From Acidimicrobiales bacterium (lineage in GTDB: Bacteria; Actinomycetota; Acidimicrobiia; Acidimicrobiales; UBA8592): 64,000 nucleotides of DNA. The stretch covers positions 1-64,000 of the forward strand of contig JASLWO010000047.1 of assembly GCA_030740795.1 (NCBI GenBank), written 5' to 3'. This document shows positions 18,885 through 30,393 of this stretch, in pieces. The position numbers were made by a program, and so were the translations under genes. The first letter of the stretch is position 1, and each line of letters begins with the position of its first letter. Under the pieces are notes generated by a model. It saw only the letters and a program-made list of their open reading frames with translations, did no database searches and was not told the DNA's origin.

Positions 18885-20513
18885 TTATGAGACTGGTTCA
18901 GGTCCTAATGAAACGATCACATCAACGAAAGAATCTCTTTGGAGTTTTTCTCCAGGAGGTGGAGAGAGTGAGATAACTATTCCTTCAGCGATGCTGGGGT
19001 GATGCATTTCTTGCTTGCGGACTTTCAGCCCTTCAAGGACTATCGCTGTTTCAGCATCTTCGTAGGAATTTCCCTCTAACCCGTCTGGAATAGTTCGTAG
19101 TTCTGGTCCGGAACTTATTATTAGATCTACTGGAGACCCTGTAGGTAGTTCAGGAATTGGGTTTATGACACCGGCTACTAGTCCTGCTGCTATCTCTTCA
19201 TCTGGTTGTTGGGTAGTGACGCCAAGAGTTAATTGCGCGCCGAGAAGAGAAGCCTCTGCTTCTTGGATAGTTAATCCAACGAGTCCTAAAGGGATGTCCC
19301 TGATTTCAGGTCCTTGTGAAACGAAATACGTTATAGTTTCGCCTTCTTCTAGCAGTTCTCCCGAGGGTGGGATTGTTTTCAATATGGTGCCTGCGATAGA
19401 TCCATCTTCTCTAGTTAACGCCTCTTCTAATTCCCAGAAATTGTTTACCTGAGCGATGAAAGTTTCTGGAATTAACCCAATTGCCTCTGGAACCTCTTGA
19501 ACGTTTATGATCTCTTCTTCATTGGTTGCATAAACCAGTGAAATGATGCCTGCTGTTATCGCCACCATTAGTAGAAGCCAAGACCATCTCTTGAGGCGTG
19601 ACGTCACGTATCGGAAGATCCCTTTGATTCGGTTGAAGAAAGTTAAAGGAATAGGTTCTCCTGCACCAGTTGGGTCTGGAGTTGCGGGAGTAACTACGCT
19701 GACGTCTAAACCGCTCTCAATAGGTAAGGAATCGGGGCGACTGAGGTCTTTGCTTGCAGCAACTAGCATGTCTCTCAAACTTTCAGCATCCGGTCGGCTA
19801 CTCGGTTCGTGAGAGAGAGCTTGGGTGATAGCTGGGGTGAGACTGCCAAAAATCTCCTTAGGAGGAACTATTGGGGTTCCGTCACCGACGGGGATTTCTC
19901 CCGTAACCGCCTCGTATAAAACCAGTGCCAAAGAGTAAATGTCGCTTCCAGTGCCAACAGATTTTTTTTCGATTTGTTCCGGTGAAGCGTATTTGGATAG
20001 TTCAGCGGCAGGAGATCCTGAAAGTGTTTGTGCTAATCCGAAATCTGCAAGTTTTAATCGGCCTTCCACATCAAAGATGATTTTCTCAGGTTTAAGTTCT
20101 CGTTGGATGATCCCTCGGTTGTGAGCGTAATTAAGGCCTTCAGAGATTTCTATTCCTACTACAACGGCTTGGGATAGCGTCAGCGAAGATTCTCTCATTA
20201 GCACGCCTCGCAACGTCCCGCCTCCTAGGTATTCACTGACAAGGAATGGGATTTCGCTATCCCCCCAATCATGGACAGTGACAATATTGGGGTGATTAAG
20301 TGAAGAAGCGACTTGTGCTTGTCCACGGAAGTGCTCAAGTAATTCATGGTCATTCGCGTAGGCGTCGTGGAAGACTTTCACCGCTACTTGGCGGCGTTGA
20401 CGTATATCATCTGCCAGATAAACCTGACCCTTTGATCCTGTTCCCAAAGGGGTTATCAGCCGGTAACGGCCGTTAATGACCTTTCCAGCATGAGATTGTG
20501 AAGATATGGACAC
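18885..20513 (-). CDS. PASTA-domain Ser/Thr protein kinase, catalytic loop degenerate
   Basis: A 542-residue membrane protein with the layout of PknB: kinase domain (residues 16-255), juxtamembrane linker, one transmembrane helix (309-328, WSWLLLMVAITAGIISLVYA) and three PASTA-like repeats outside. The ATP-binding side is intact: glycine loop LGTGSKGQVY, Lys46 in VAVKVF, and DFG at 157-159. The catalytic loop is not: HRDLKPxN reads QRELKPEK, with Glu139 for the proton-acceptor Asp and Lys144 for the metal-binding Asn. It may be a pseudokinase that binds ATP and cell-wall fragments and acts as a scaffold. It is alone, not in the usual pknB-pbpA-rodA cluster. Confidence 0.9.
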   Translation of the reverse strand: MSISSQSHAGKVINGRYRLITPLGTGSKGQVYLADDIRQRRQVAVKVFHDAYANDHELLEHFRGQAQVASSLNHPNIVTVHDWGDSEIPFLVSEYLGGGTLRGVLMRESSLTLSQAVVVGIEISEGLNYAHNRGIIQRELKPEKIIFDVEGRLKLADFGLAQTLSGSPAAELSKYASPEQIEKKSVGTGSDIYSLALVLYEAVTGEIPVGDGTPIVPPKEIFGSLTPAITQALSHEPSSRPDAESLRDMLVAASKDLSRPDSLPIESGLDVSVVTPATPDPTGAGEPIPLTFFNRIKGIFRYVTSRLKRWSWLLLMVAITAGIISLVYATNEEEIINVQEVPEAIGLIPETFIAQVNNFWELEEALTREDGSIAGTILKTIPPSGELLEEGETITYFVSQGPEIRDIPLGLVGLTIQEAEASLLGAQLTLGVTTQQPDEEIAAGLVAGVINPIPELPTGSPVDLIISSGPELRTIPDGLEGNSYEDAETAIVLEGLKVRKQEMHHPSIAEGIVISLSPPPGEKLQRDSFVDVIVSLGPEPVS

Positions 20514-20595
20514 ATAAAGAGCGTATTACTGCCGGAAAGGATTTGCATACGCTTGACGATTGTATCGATATTCTTAGATCTGCCAGAATAGATCC

Positions 20596-21087
20596 ATGGC
20601 GGAAAATGAGGTCAAAGAAAACGAATCGCGGAGCTTATTTTCTAAGGTTCTAGGGCCGTTGATGGTGACGGTAGGCATTGTGGGCGTAATTTTGGGCTTC
20701 GCTCTTTCAAGCCAAGATAGTACTGATATTAGAGTTGAAGGTAACCCGGTCATTGAGTCGTTACTTCCAGAACCCGGATCTGAGGTTCTGAGACAAAGTT
20801 TTGTAGGCATTGACTTAATTTCTGGCTATGAGGCCGAGTTGGTTATTAACGGTGTCCCTATCCCTCCAGATCAAATCAATGTCTTACGTGATGCAGATAA
20901 CCCAAGGGAGAGCGCCCAGACGAGCGGTAGTTTCGGCTCGACTTTAAATAGGTTCCTATACCAGCCGTTAGAAGGTAGAGCCGTTCCAGAACTTTTAGGT
21001 GGCCGTAATTGTGTGAGCGCAGTGTATTGGCCTTTGTCGGATCCAGAGAAACGTGAAACGATTGAATGGTGTTTCACCGCTTTGTAG
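20596..21087 (+). CDS. uncharacterised membrane-anchored protein
   Basis: 163 residues: a charged N-terminus, one transmembrane helix (about 20-39, LGPLMVTVGIVGVILGFALS), then an exported domain with VIESLLPEPGSEVLRQSFVGIDL. That phrase resembles the start of Ig-like sensor or adhesion domains that describe extracellular binding. Two cysteines near the end (GGRNCVS, EWCFTAL) could form a disulfide. Divergent from the PASTA kinase with an 82-base gap, so a link to envelope signalling is possible. I do not recognise a family. Confidence 0.75.
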   Translation: MAENEVKENESRSLFSKVLGPLMVTVGIVGVILGFALSSQDSTDIRVEGNPVIESLLPEPGSEVLRQSFVGIDLISGYEAELVINGVPIPPDQINVLRDADNPRESAQTSGSFGSTLNRFLYQPLEGRAVPELLGGRNCVSAVYWPLSDPEKRETIEWCFTAL

Positions 21088-21091
21088 CTTT

Positions 21092-24720
<3,629 letters not shown>

Positions 24721-24727
24721 CAAATAG

Positions 24728-25768
24728 TCAGTGCTTTTTTGCAATAGCTGATCCTACAACTGTGTTGTTTTTGTAGAAAACGATTGACTGCCCAGGTGCG
24801 ACCTTCATGTGGGGTTCTTCCCAAATTACTCGCTGATCTATGCGAGCTGGGTAAGTCTTCCCGTGGGCGCTCGTCTGGACATGTAGGGTTCCATGGTCGG
24901 CCTCCCCAACCCAATGCAAATTCGCTATCGGTGTTTGTTGGCAGAAGAGGTCTTCTTTTGATCCAGCGGTTACGGTTGCTTGTTGCACGTTGACGTCTAT
25001 TGCGTAGTGGGGATTTGTTTCTCCGGAAACTCCTAATCCTTTTCTTTGTCCTATTGTGACCATTTCAACTGCGTCTATTTCAGCGATTTGTGTTCCAGTT
25101 GTGTCAATCACTTGTCCAGAGGTCATCTCTAAGCGTTCCTGAAGGAAGAGTTGCCGTCCGCCTTTTGTCCGGCTGATGAAACACACGTCTTGGCTATCTG
25201 CCTTATCCGCTGTTTGTAGAGATAGGGAATTAGCTATTTCTCGGACGTGTTTCTTTGTCATTGTTCCGATAGGGAACCGTAGTTTTTGGAGCTGGTCTTG
25301 GTTAAGCATGTGGAGAACATAGGATTGGTCTTTAGCGTGGTCTTCTGCTCTTTTGATTCGTAAACCATTTGTTTCTTGAGCGATTTGGGCGTGATGTCCT
25401 GTTGCTAGAAGATCGAAACCAAGGGCGTGGGCTCGGCGGAATAATTTGTCGAATTTTATGTGGCGGTTGCATTCAATGCATGGGTTTGGGGTTTCGCCAA
25501 TAGCGTGAGCTTCTACATACGGTTCAACAACATGGGTATCGAATTCGTCGCCGAAGTTGAAGACATGGTGGGGTATTTCTAATTGATCAGCGACTCTTCG
25601 GGCATCAATCACGTCTGAAACGGAACAACATCCAGTATCTGATGAACCGCCCCAAAGTTTCATCGTCACACCGGTAACATCGAAGCCTTCTTTGATTAGT
25701 ACTGCTGCAGCGACCGATGAATCGACGCCGCCAGACATGGCGACCAGGATCTTCTCCGCTTTTTTCAT
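24728..25768 (-). CDS. mnmA: tRNA-specific 2-thiouridylase
   Basis: Makes s2U34 in tRNA Lys, Glu and Gln wobble positions using ATP and persulfide sulfur. 346 residues. PP-loop AMSGGVDSSVAAAVL (residues 9-23), the first catalytic Cys in GETPNPCIECNRHIKF, and the second in DSQDVCFI, both present. The tail has the beta-barrel QRKGLGVSG region. Its ATG overlaps the stop of the cysteine desulfurase gene by four bases, so sulfur donor and thiolase are made together. Confidence 0.97.
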   Translation of the reverse strand: MKKAEKILVAMSGGVDSSVAAAVLIKEGFDVTGVTMKLWGGSSDTGCCSVSDVIDARRVADQLEIPHHVFNFGDEFDTHVVEPYVEAHAIGETPNPCIECNRHIKFDKLFRRAHALGFDLLATGHHAQIAQETNGLRIKRAEDHAKDQSYVLHMLNQDQLQKLRFPIGTMTKKHVREIANSLSLQTADKADSQDVCFISRTKGGRQLFLQERLEMTSGQVIDTTGTQIAEIDAVEMVTIGQRKGLGVSGETNPHYAIDVNVQQATVTAGSKEDLFCQQTPIANLHWVGEADHGTLHVQTSAHGKTYPARIDQRVIWEEPHMKVAPGQSIVFYKNNTVVGSAIAKKH

Positions 25769-26913
25769 GACCCGGTTTTTCTAAGTTTGGTTATTGATTT
25801 TGGAATGACTTCCAAAGCTTTTTGTATGTCGGTTTCAGAAGTCTTATATCCAAGTGACAGTCTTAGAGATCCTCCAGCTAATTCACGGTTGTATCCCATT
25901 GCGGCTAGCACATGGGAAGGGTCTTGAGCTCCACTTGAACAAGAAGAAGCCGCTGATGCAAGAATGTTTTCCTGTTCAAGTAAGAAGAGCAAAGCTTCGC
26001 TTTCTATCTGGTCGAAACACACGTGGCAGGAACCAGCTATTTTCTTAGACCGGTTCGTTTCACCGTTTGAGTTTCTTGAAACTCCTGTCTCATAACTTCC
26101 TTTTATTGACGTGAGTTCATTTGCTAGTTGATTGCGGAGTGGGGTGACGCGTTCAATCGTTGCTTGTCTTGTATTTGATGTCTGTTGTGCGGCAGCTGCC
26201 ATTCCTACGATTCCGGCCACGTCTTGGGTTCCGCTTCGAATGCCTTGTTCTTGCCCTCCACCTAATTGCATTGGGGCAAGTTTCGCTTTCTCTTTCGCGA
26301 CGAGTACCCCGATTCCTTTAGGGCCACCGAATTTATGTGCGGCGATACTAACCAGGTCAGCGGTTTTTGTTGCGGTTGGAATATCTAACCAGGGGAATCC
26401 CTGCACAGCATCTGTGTGTAGGAGAGCGTTAGGGGCCAGTTCCTTAATAAGGTCAGAAATTGTTTCTAGGTCTTGGATGATTCCTGTTTCGCCATTGACT
26501 AGCCCTATTGAAACAAGCGTGGTTTGTTCATTGAGAAGATCTGCGAGGTGATTTAGGTCAAGTGATCCGTCTGGGTTTACTTTCGCGATCTGCCCTCCAA
26601 TAGTTTCTGTGGGTTCAAGCACTGCGTGGTGTTCAGTCGCTGAGCAAATAACGGTGCCGCCAAGAGCGTTATGTGTTCCAAAAATAGCGAGGTTGTCTGC
26701 TTCGGTTCCCCCGGAAGTGTAAATGATTTCTTGCGCTCGGCATCCAAGGGTTTCGGCCAGGATATCTCTCGCGTCGTCAATGGCGCGACGGGCTTTCCTC
26801 GCCATTGAATGGGAACCTGACGGGTTGCCGTAGTTCTCTTCAAGAACTGACACCATTGCTTCTATTGTTTCTTGACGTGTCGGAGCTGACGCTGCGTTAT
26901 CAAGGTAAATCAT
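25765..26913 (-). CDS. cysteine desulfurase (IscS/NifS family)
   Basis: PLP enzyme moving sulfur from cysteine to acceptors. 382 residues from ATG 26913 (MIYLDNAASAPTRQET); the track uses a GTG four codons earlier. PLP Lys in SIAAHKFGGPKGIGV, active-site Cys in ASSCSSGAQDPSHVL, and the His pair in SATEHHAVLEP are present. The short Cys loop resembles class I IscS-like enzymes. Coupled to mnmA, so its main job here is probably tRNA thiolation, with Fe-S assembly also possible. Confidence 0.93.
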   Translation of the reverse strand: MIYLDNAASAPTRQETIEAMVSVLEENYGNPSGSHSMARKARRAIDDARDILAETLGCRAQEIIYTSGGTEADNLAIFGTHNALGGTVICSATEHHAVLEPTETIGGQIAKVNPDGSLDLNHLADLLNEQTTLVSIGLVNGETGIIQDLETISDLIKELAPNALLHTDAVQGFPWLDIPTATKTADLVSIAAHKFGGPKGIGVLVAKEKAKLAPMQLGGGQEQGIRSGTQDVAGIVGMAAAAQQTSNTRQATIERVTPLRNQLANELTSIKGSYETGVSRNSNGETNRSKKIAGSCHVCFDQIESEALLFLLEQENILASAASSCSSGAQDPSHVLAAMGYNRELAGGSLRLSLGYKTSETDIQKALEVIPKSITKLRKTGS

Positions 26914-27022
26914 GGAATTTGTCACGTTTTAAGAATACTTAAAAAAATGGGGAACATCACTGTGGCAGAAATTCACTTCGTTCACTAATTCATCAACCAC
27001 GCTCTTCTACTAAAATGGGAGC

Positions 27023-27469
27023 ATGGCAACAATTCGTGTAAGTACGCAGATACAAGCTTCTGTTGAAGAGGTGTGGGCCGTTGTTGAGAATGTCGCTGAT
27101 CATGTTAATTGGATGAAAGATGCTGAAAGCATCACCTTTATCGGGGGGAGACGTAGCGGGGTTGGTACCCAGTTTGATTGCGCTACCAAAGTGGGTCCTA
27201 TCCGTCTTAACGACCGGATAGAAATCACTGAATGGATACCCGGAGAATCTATAGGGGTTATTCATGAGGGTTTAGTCAAAGGAGAAGGCCGTTTTTCCCT
27301 AACCACGGATCCAGGTGGTGGAACGTTGTTTATGTGGGAAGAAACTCTACATTTTCCTTTCTGGATGGGTGGTCCGTTACGAAATCCCGTGGGAGCGAAA
27401 ATTCTTTCCTCAATATGGGAAAAGAATTTACAATTGTTAAAAGAACAAGTTGAAAAGGGAACCCGTTAA
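27023..27469 (+). CDS. SRPBCC (START-like) domain protein
   Basis: 148 residues, one polyketide cyclase/dehydrase-type SRPBCC fold: MATIRVSTQIQASVEEVWAVVENVADHVNWMKDAESITFIGG at the N-terminus, a central antiparallel sheet, and a C-terminal helix (AKILSSIWEKNLQLLKEQVEK). Such proteins bind hydrophobic ligands in the cytoplasm. The ligand is not readable. Divergent from the desulfurase and 25 bases upstream of the phospholipase D-like gene. Confidence 0.85.
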   Translation: MATIRVSTQIQASVEEVWAVVENVADHVNWMKDAESITFIGGRRSGVGTQFDCATKVGPIRLNDRIEITEWIPGESIGVIHEGLVKGEGRFSLTTDPGGGTLFMWEETLHFPFWMGGPLRNPVGAKILSSIWEKNLQLLKEQVEKGTR

Positions 27470-27494
27470 CCCCTTGATTAGCTAATGTCTACAT

Positions 27495-28838
27495 ATGGGT
27501 ATTCCAAGTCCAGACTCAGCGTTGTTCCCTGTCAGAGATAATAATGCAGTAACCCCTCTCGTTGACGGTGGTGTGGCGTTTGATCGGATCGCTTCCGCGA
27601 TTGAGGTAGCGGTTTCTTCGGTGTGGGTGTGCGTCGCGTTTCTTGAACCAGAAGCCACGTTCCCTAACGGGCGTGGAACGTTTTTTGACATCCTTGACGA
27701 TGCTGCTGATAGAGGGCTTGATGTGCGGGCACTTGTTTGGCATCCGGAAGGTCCTTCAGCTGAAGCCGAAGACACATTATGCGCTGACGCCACAACAGCA
27801 GGAATGCTATCTGTTAGGGGTACGAGTTGGCAGTTGCGGTGGGATGCGGTTGGAAGGAATTGCCAGCATCAAAAGGTTTGGATTATTGATGCTGGGACAC
27901 CAAATGAAATTGCGTTCGTTGGTGGAATCAACATCACCCAAGGATCAATGGCGGAGCCATCGCATGGAGAACCAACGTTTGGTGAACGTAACGAAAGATA
28001 TTCAAATATTCATGACGTTCATTGCCAAATACAAGGACCTATCACCAGTGACGTACACACAAATTTTGTCATGCGATGGAATCACGCTTCAGAACAGGAC
28101 AAAACGTTTGGGAGTTGGCCAGAAACAGAAACCAATGATTTACCTGAGGTGATCGGGATTGCCGCTGATGCTGGAAATGTAAGAGCGCAGATAACTCGTA
28201 GCGTTCTCCCTGACCTGTACTCTGAACTGCCTGAAGGGGAAAATAGTGTGCGCCAGCAGTACCTCGAAGCTTTCGAAGCAGCCCAAGAATACGTGTATGT
28301 TGAGAATCAGATTTTTTTAAGCAGAGCGTGCCTAGATGTAATCCATGGAACGCTTGAAAGAGGCGTGCCCGTTCTCGCTCTCGTTCCTGCAGATGCTATG
28401 CCAGAGTTAGCGGCTGCCAAAGCCCACCCCGGTATTGCAGCCGCGTATGAAGCCTTAGCGAAATGTGGTGAATACCCGAATTTTTGTTTAGCCGCTGTCG
28501 CTGCTTTACGACCGTGGGGTTATGAAGAAATATATGTGCATTCCAAAACAACAATCATTGATGACCAATGGGCAACGATAGGGTCTACAAACCTCGTTTT
28601 CTCCTCATTTCAAGGAGATACAGAAATGAACGTTTCCTTCTGGCACGAACAAACAGCAAGAACATTACGAACTCAACTCTTTGACGAACATGGAGGGTTC
28701 TCATCAGGTGAACTTGAAGGACGCCAAGCTATTGAAAAACTAATAGAAATAGCTCAAAAGAATGCTTCCAACCGTGAAGAGAACCAACTACTGCAAGGCT
28801 TTATCTACGCCATAGAACCAAACAATTGGGCAAAATAG
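27495..28838 (+). CDS. phospholipase D-like protein with two HKD motifs
   Basis: 447 residues with two PLD halves. Motif 1 is CQHQKVWIIDAG (residues about 129-140, H-x-K-x4-D), preceded by RWDAVGRN; motif 2 is VHSKTTIIDDQWATIGSTN (about 350-368). Family members hydrolyse or transfer phosphodiesters through a His intermediate; cardiolipin synthase and phospholipase D share this layout. There is no N-terminal transmembrane helix or signal peptide, unlike Cls. The start is ATG 27495. A 12-base sequence at its start recurs inverted just after its stop, next to a tRNA fragment. Confidence 0.85.
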   Translation: MGIPSPDSALFPVRDNNAVTPLVDGGVAFDRIASAIEVAVSSVWVCVAFLEPEATFPNGRGTFFDILDDAADRGLDVRALVWHPEGPSAEAEDTLCADATTAGMLSVRGTSWQLRWDAVGRNCQHQKVWIIDAGTPNEIAFVGGINITQGSMAEPSHGEPTFGERNERYSNIHDVHCQIQGPITSDVHTNFVMRWNHASEQDKTFGSWPETETNDLPEVIGIAADAGNVRAQITRSVLPDLYSELPEGENSVRQQYLEAFEAAQEYVYVENQIFLSRACLDVIHGTLERGVPVLALVPADAMPELAAAKAHPGIAAAYEALAKCGEYPNFCLAAVAALRPWGYEEIYVHSKTTIIDDQWATIGSTNLVFSSFQGDTEMNVSFWHEQTARTLRTQLFDEHGGFSSGELEGRQAIEKLIEIAQKNASNREENQLLQGFIYAIEPNNWAK

Positions 28839-28885
28839 TTGGACACAAAACTAATATTGGTCCGAATGGAATACCCATGGGTTAC

Positions 28886-28927
28886 TTACGGATCAGAAGG
28901 TTGGGGGTTCGAGTCCCTCCGATCGCT
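28886..28927 (+). pseudogene. 3' fragment of a tRNA-Arg(ACG) gene, likely attachment-site remnant
   Basis: The run TTACGGATCAGAAGG continues through a perfect T-arm (GGG-TTCGAGT-CCC) and an acceptor strand CGATCGC. This matches bacterial tRNA-Arg(ACG) from the anticodon loop to the discriminator. The 5' half is missing: the bases before TACGGA do not pair with TCAGA and no GCGATCG acceptor strand lies upstream. Integrases of genomic islands commonly use exactly this anticodon-loop-to-3'-end segment as att core, so this is probably an attL/attR scar. A functional tRNA is ruled out. Confidence 0.7.
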
Positions 28928-29054
28928 CTAACGAATTTCAACATAGTTCAAAACGTCTTACTATCAAACTATGTTGAGATGAGACCAATACGGTGTAAGA
29001 ATAATATGGGTTGAACATCTAACGTTCATCCATGACATGAGGAGTTCATAAGTA

Positions 29055-30134
29055 ATGAAAGTTAAATTTAAGCAAGGTTTCATACTTTTTTTATCTATGG
29101 GTCTTCTAGCTGGATCAGCTTGTAGCTCTTCATCTAATACAAATGCGGAATTACTTAAAGATTTAAAGGAGATTCAAGCTCAGCTTGACGATACTCAAGA
29201 ACAATTGGCTGATCTTTCAAAAAGTCCTCCTTCACCACCGGAAGAAAATTCATCCGAACGCTTAGAATCTACTGTTGGGAGTCCACCAGAAGAAGAACCC
29301 GCTCCCTCTGAAGAACCTGAATCAGTTAGTTCAGCAACACCTGAACCAACAGCAACTCCTGAAATCCCTGAAGGCTCCAATATTATAGTTGCTGCTCAAG
29401 GCGTCCTTGGTTGGAGCATTGCCGGTGAATGGATTGACGTAGGCGATCCACCTGTTGACCCTGCAAGTATTCCAGCCGAAGAAGGAGATTTATACAGGGT
29501 ACTTAGGGCCGGTAGCCCAACTAATATTGGCGTTTCGGGTTCAGAACCAATAGAAGGTTGTGGCGCTTTACCTGGGTACACCGTAGAGATAGAAATTGAT
29601 GACCCGATGTTCAACGCTGATGGTTGGCCATACACATATCCAATAGCTATCTCAGCCAATTGGGATTTAGCCCCTCAGGATATTGAATTCTTAAATCTTG
29701 AGTCAGAGGTCTACAAGGCGTTCGCAAGCGATCTTCTCGCTGAGATTGGAATCGTAGAACCGGATCCCAACTTAATCACCTTAATTCGCACTGATCTTGA
29801 AGGAGATGGAGTTGATGAAGTAATTGTAGGTGCGGAAAGGATCTCAGGTCCCTTAATTTCCCCATCTGTGGGTGACTATTCAATCCTATTTATAAGAAAA
29901 ATAGTTGGAGGAGATGTCACTCAACAAATAATCGCAAGTGACTTTCACAGCGGAGAAGAATTTACAACACTTACTAGCGGTCGATTAATAGCAATCGCTG
30001 ATCTAAACGGGGATAGCCAAATGGAGATAGTGCTCCAACAAGCGTATTACGAAGGGAGTGCTACATCTATTCTTGAGTACAAAAACGATGTAGAAGGACT
30101 CCAAGTAGTTCTTTCCGTAGGATGCGGAGCATAA
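29055..30134 (+). CDS. putative lipoprotein with acidic linker and FG-GAP/VCBS-like region
   Basis: 359 residues. Signal peptide with lipobox-like end (ILFLSMGLLAGSACSS, Cys23), then a coiled-coil stretch (ELLKDLKEIQAQLDDTQEQLADL), a Pro/Glu-rich linker (residues about 65-105), and a globular part. The C-terminal third has two Asp-rich calcium-type motifs, TDLEGDGVDEVIVG and ADLNGDSQMEIVL, as in FG-GAP/VCBS repeats. Exported and membrane-anchored; possibly binds a ligand at the cell surface. SD: GGAG about 10 bases before ATG. It lies on the downstream side of the tRNA fragment and may be island cargo. Confidence 0.75.
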   Translation: MKVKFKQGFILFLSMGLLAGSACSSSSNTNAELLKDLKEIQAQLDDTQEQLADLSKSPPSPPEENSSERLESTVGSPPEEEPAPSEEPESVSSATPEPTATPEIPEGSNIIVAAQGVLGWSIAGEWIDVGDPPVDPASIPAEEGDLYRVLRAGSPTNIGVSGSEPIEGCGALPGYTVEIEIDDPMFNADGWPYTYPIAISANWDLAPQDIEFLNLESEVYKAFASDLLAEIGIVEPDPNLITLIRTDLEGDGVDEVIVGAERISGPLISPSVGDYSILFIRKIVGGDVTQQIIASDFHSGEEFTTLTSGRLIAIADLNGDSQMEIVLQQAYYEGSATSILEYKNDVEGLQVVLSVGCGA

Positions 30135-30252
30135 TCAAAACCTGAACAAAGATTGAATTGTTCTGATTTATGTCTTTCCGCAGATCAGAAGAACGGATTG
30201 AAGTGCTACGCCGAGTTCGTTTGCTTATCAACTCAACTGGTATTGTTTCTCC

Positions 30253-30393
30253 ATGGAATCGTTCTACGTTTTGGGCCATCAGGGTGGCTGGGATGAGATC
30301 CTGATGGTGGTCGCACCAATAATTTTCGTTTTTTGTTTATTGGTTTTAGCTAATAAGCGTGCCAAAAAATCTGAAGGGCCGGATTTAACTTAG
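30253..30393 (+). CDS. small single-pass membrane protein
   Basis: 46 codons, below the track cutoff: MESFYVLGHQGGWDEILMVV, then a hydrophobic stretch PIIFVFCLLVLA, then NKRAKKSEG. One helix with positive C-terminal flank, so probably inserted in the inner membrane. Its stop overlaps the 3' end of murA on the opposite strand by nine bases. No strong ribosome site. Function unknown. Confidence 0.5.
   Translation: MESFYVLGHQGGWDEILMVVAPIIFVFCLLVLANKRAKKSEGPDLT

Noticed and set aside
27643-28152. 169-aa plus-strand ORF in another frame of the PLD gene
   Set aside because: The PLD frame has both HKD motifs; this is a shifted frame.
28886-28927. functional tRNA-Arg
   Set aside because: Lacks the D-arm and 5' acceptor strand; only the 3' part from the anticodon loop is present.
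30161-30190. TTCTGAT / ATCAGAA repeat after the lipoprotein
   Set aside because: Seven-base stem with a 16-base loop and no U-tract; may be chance.
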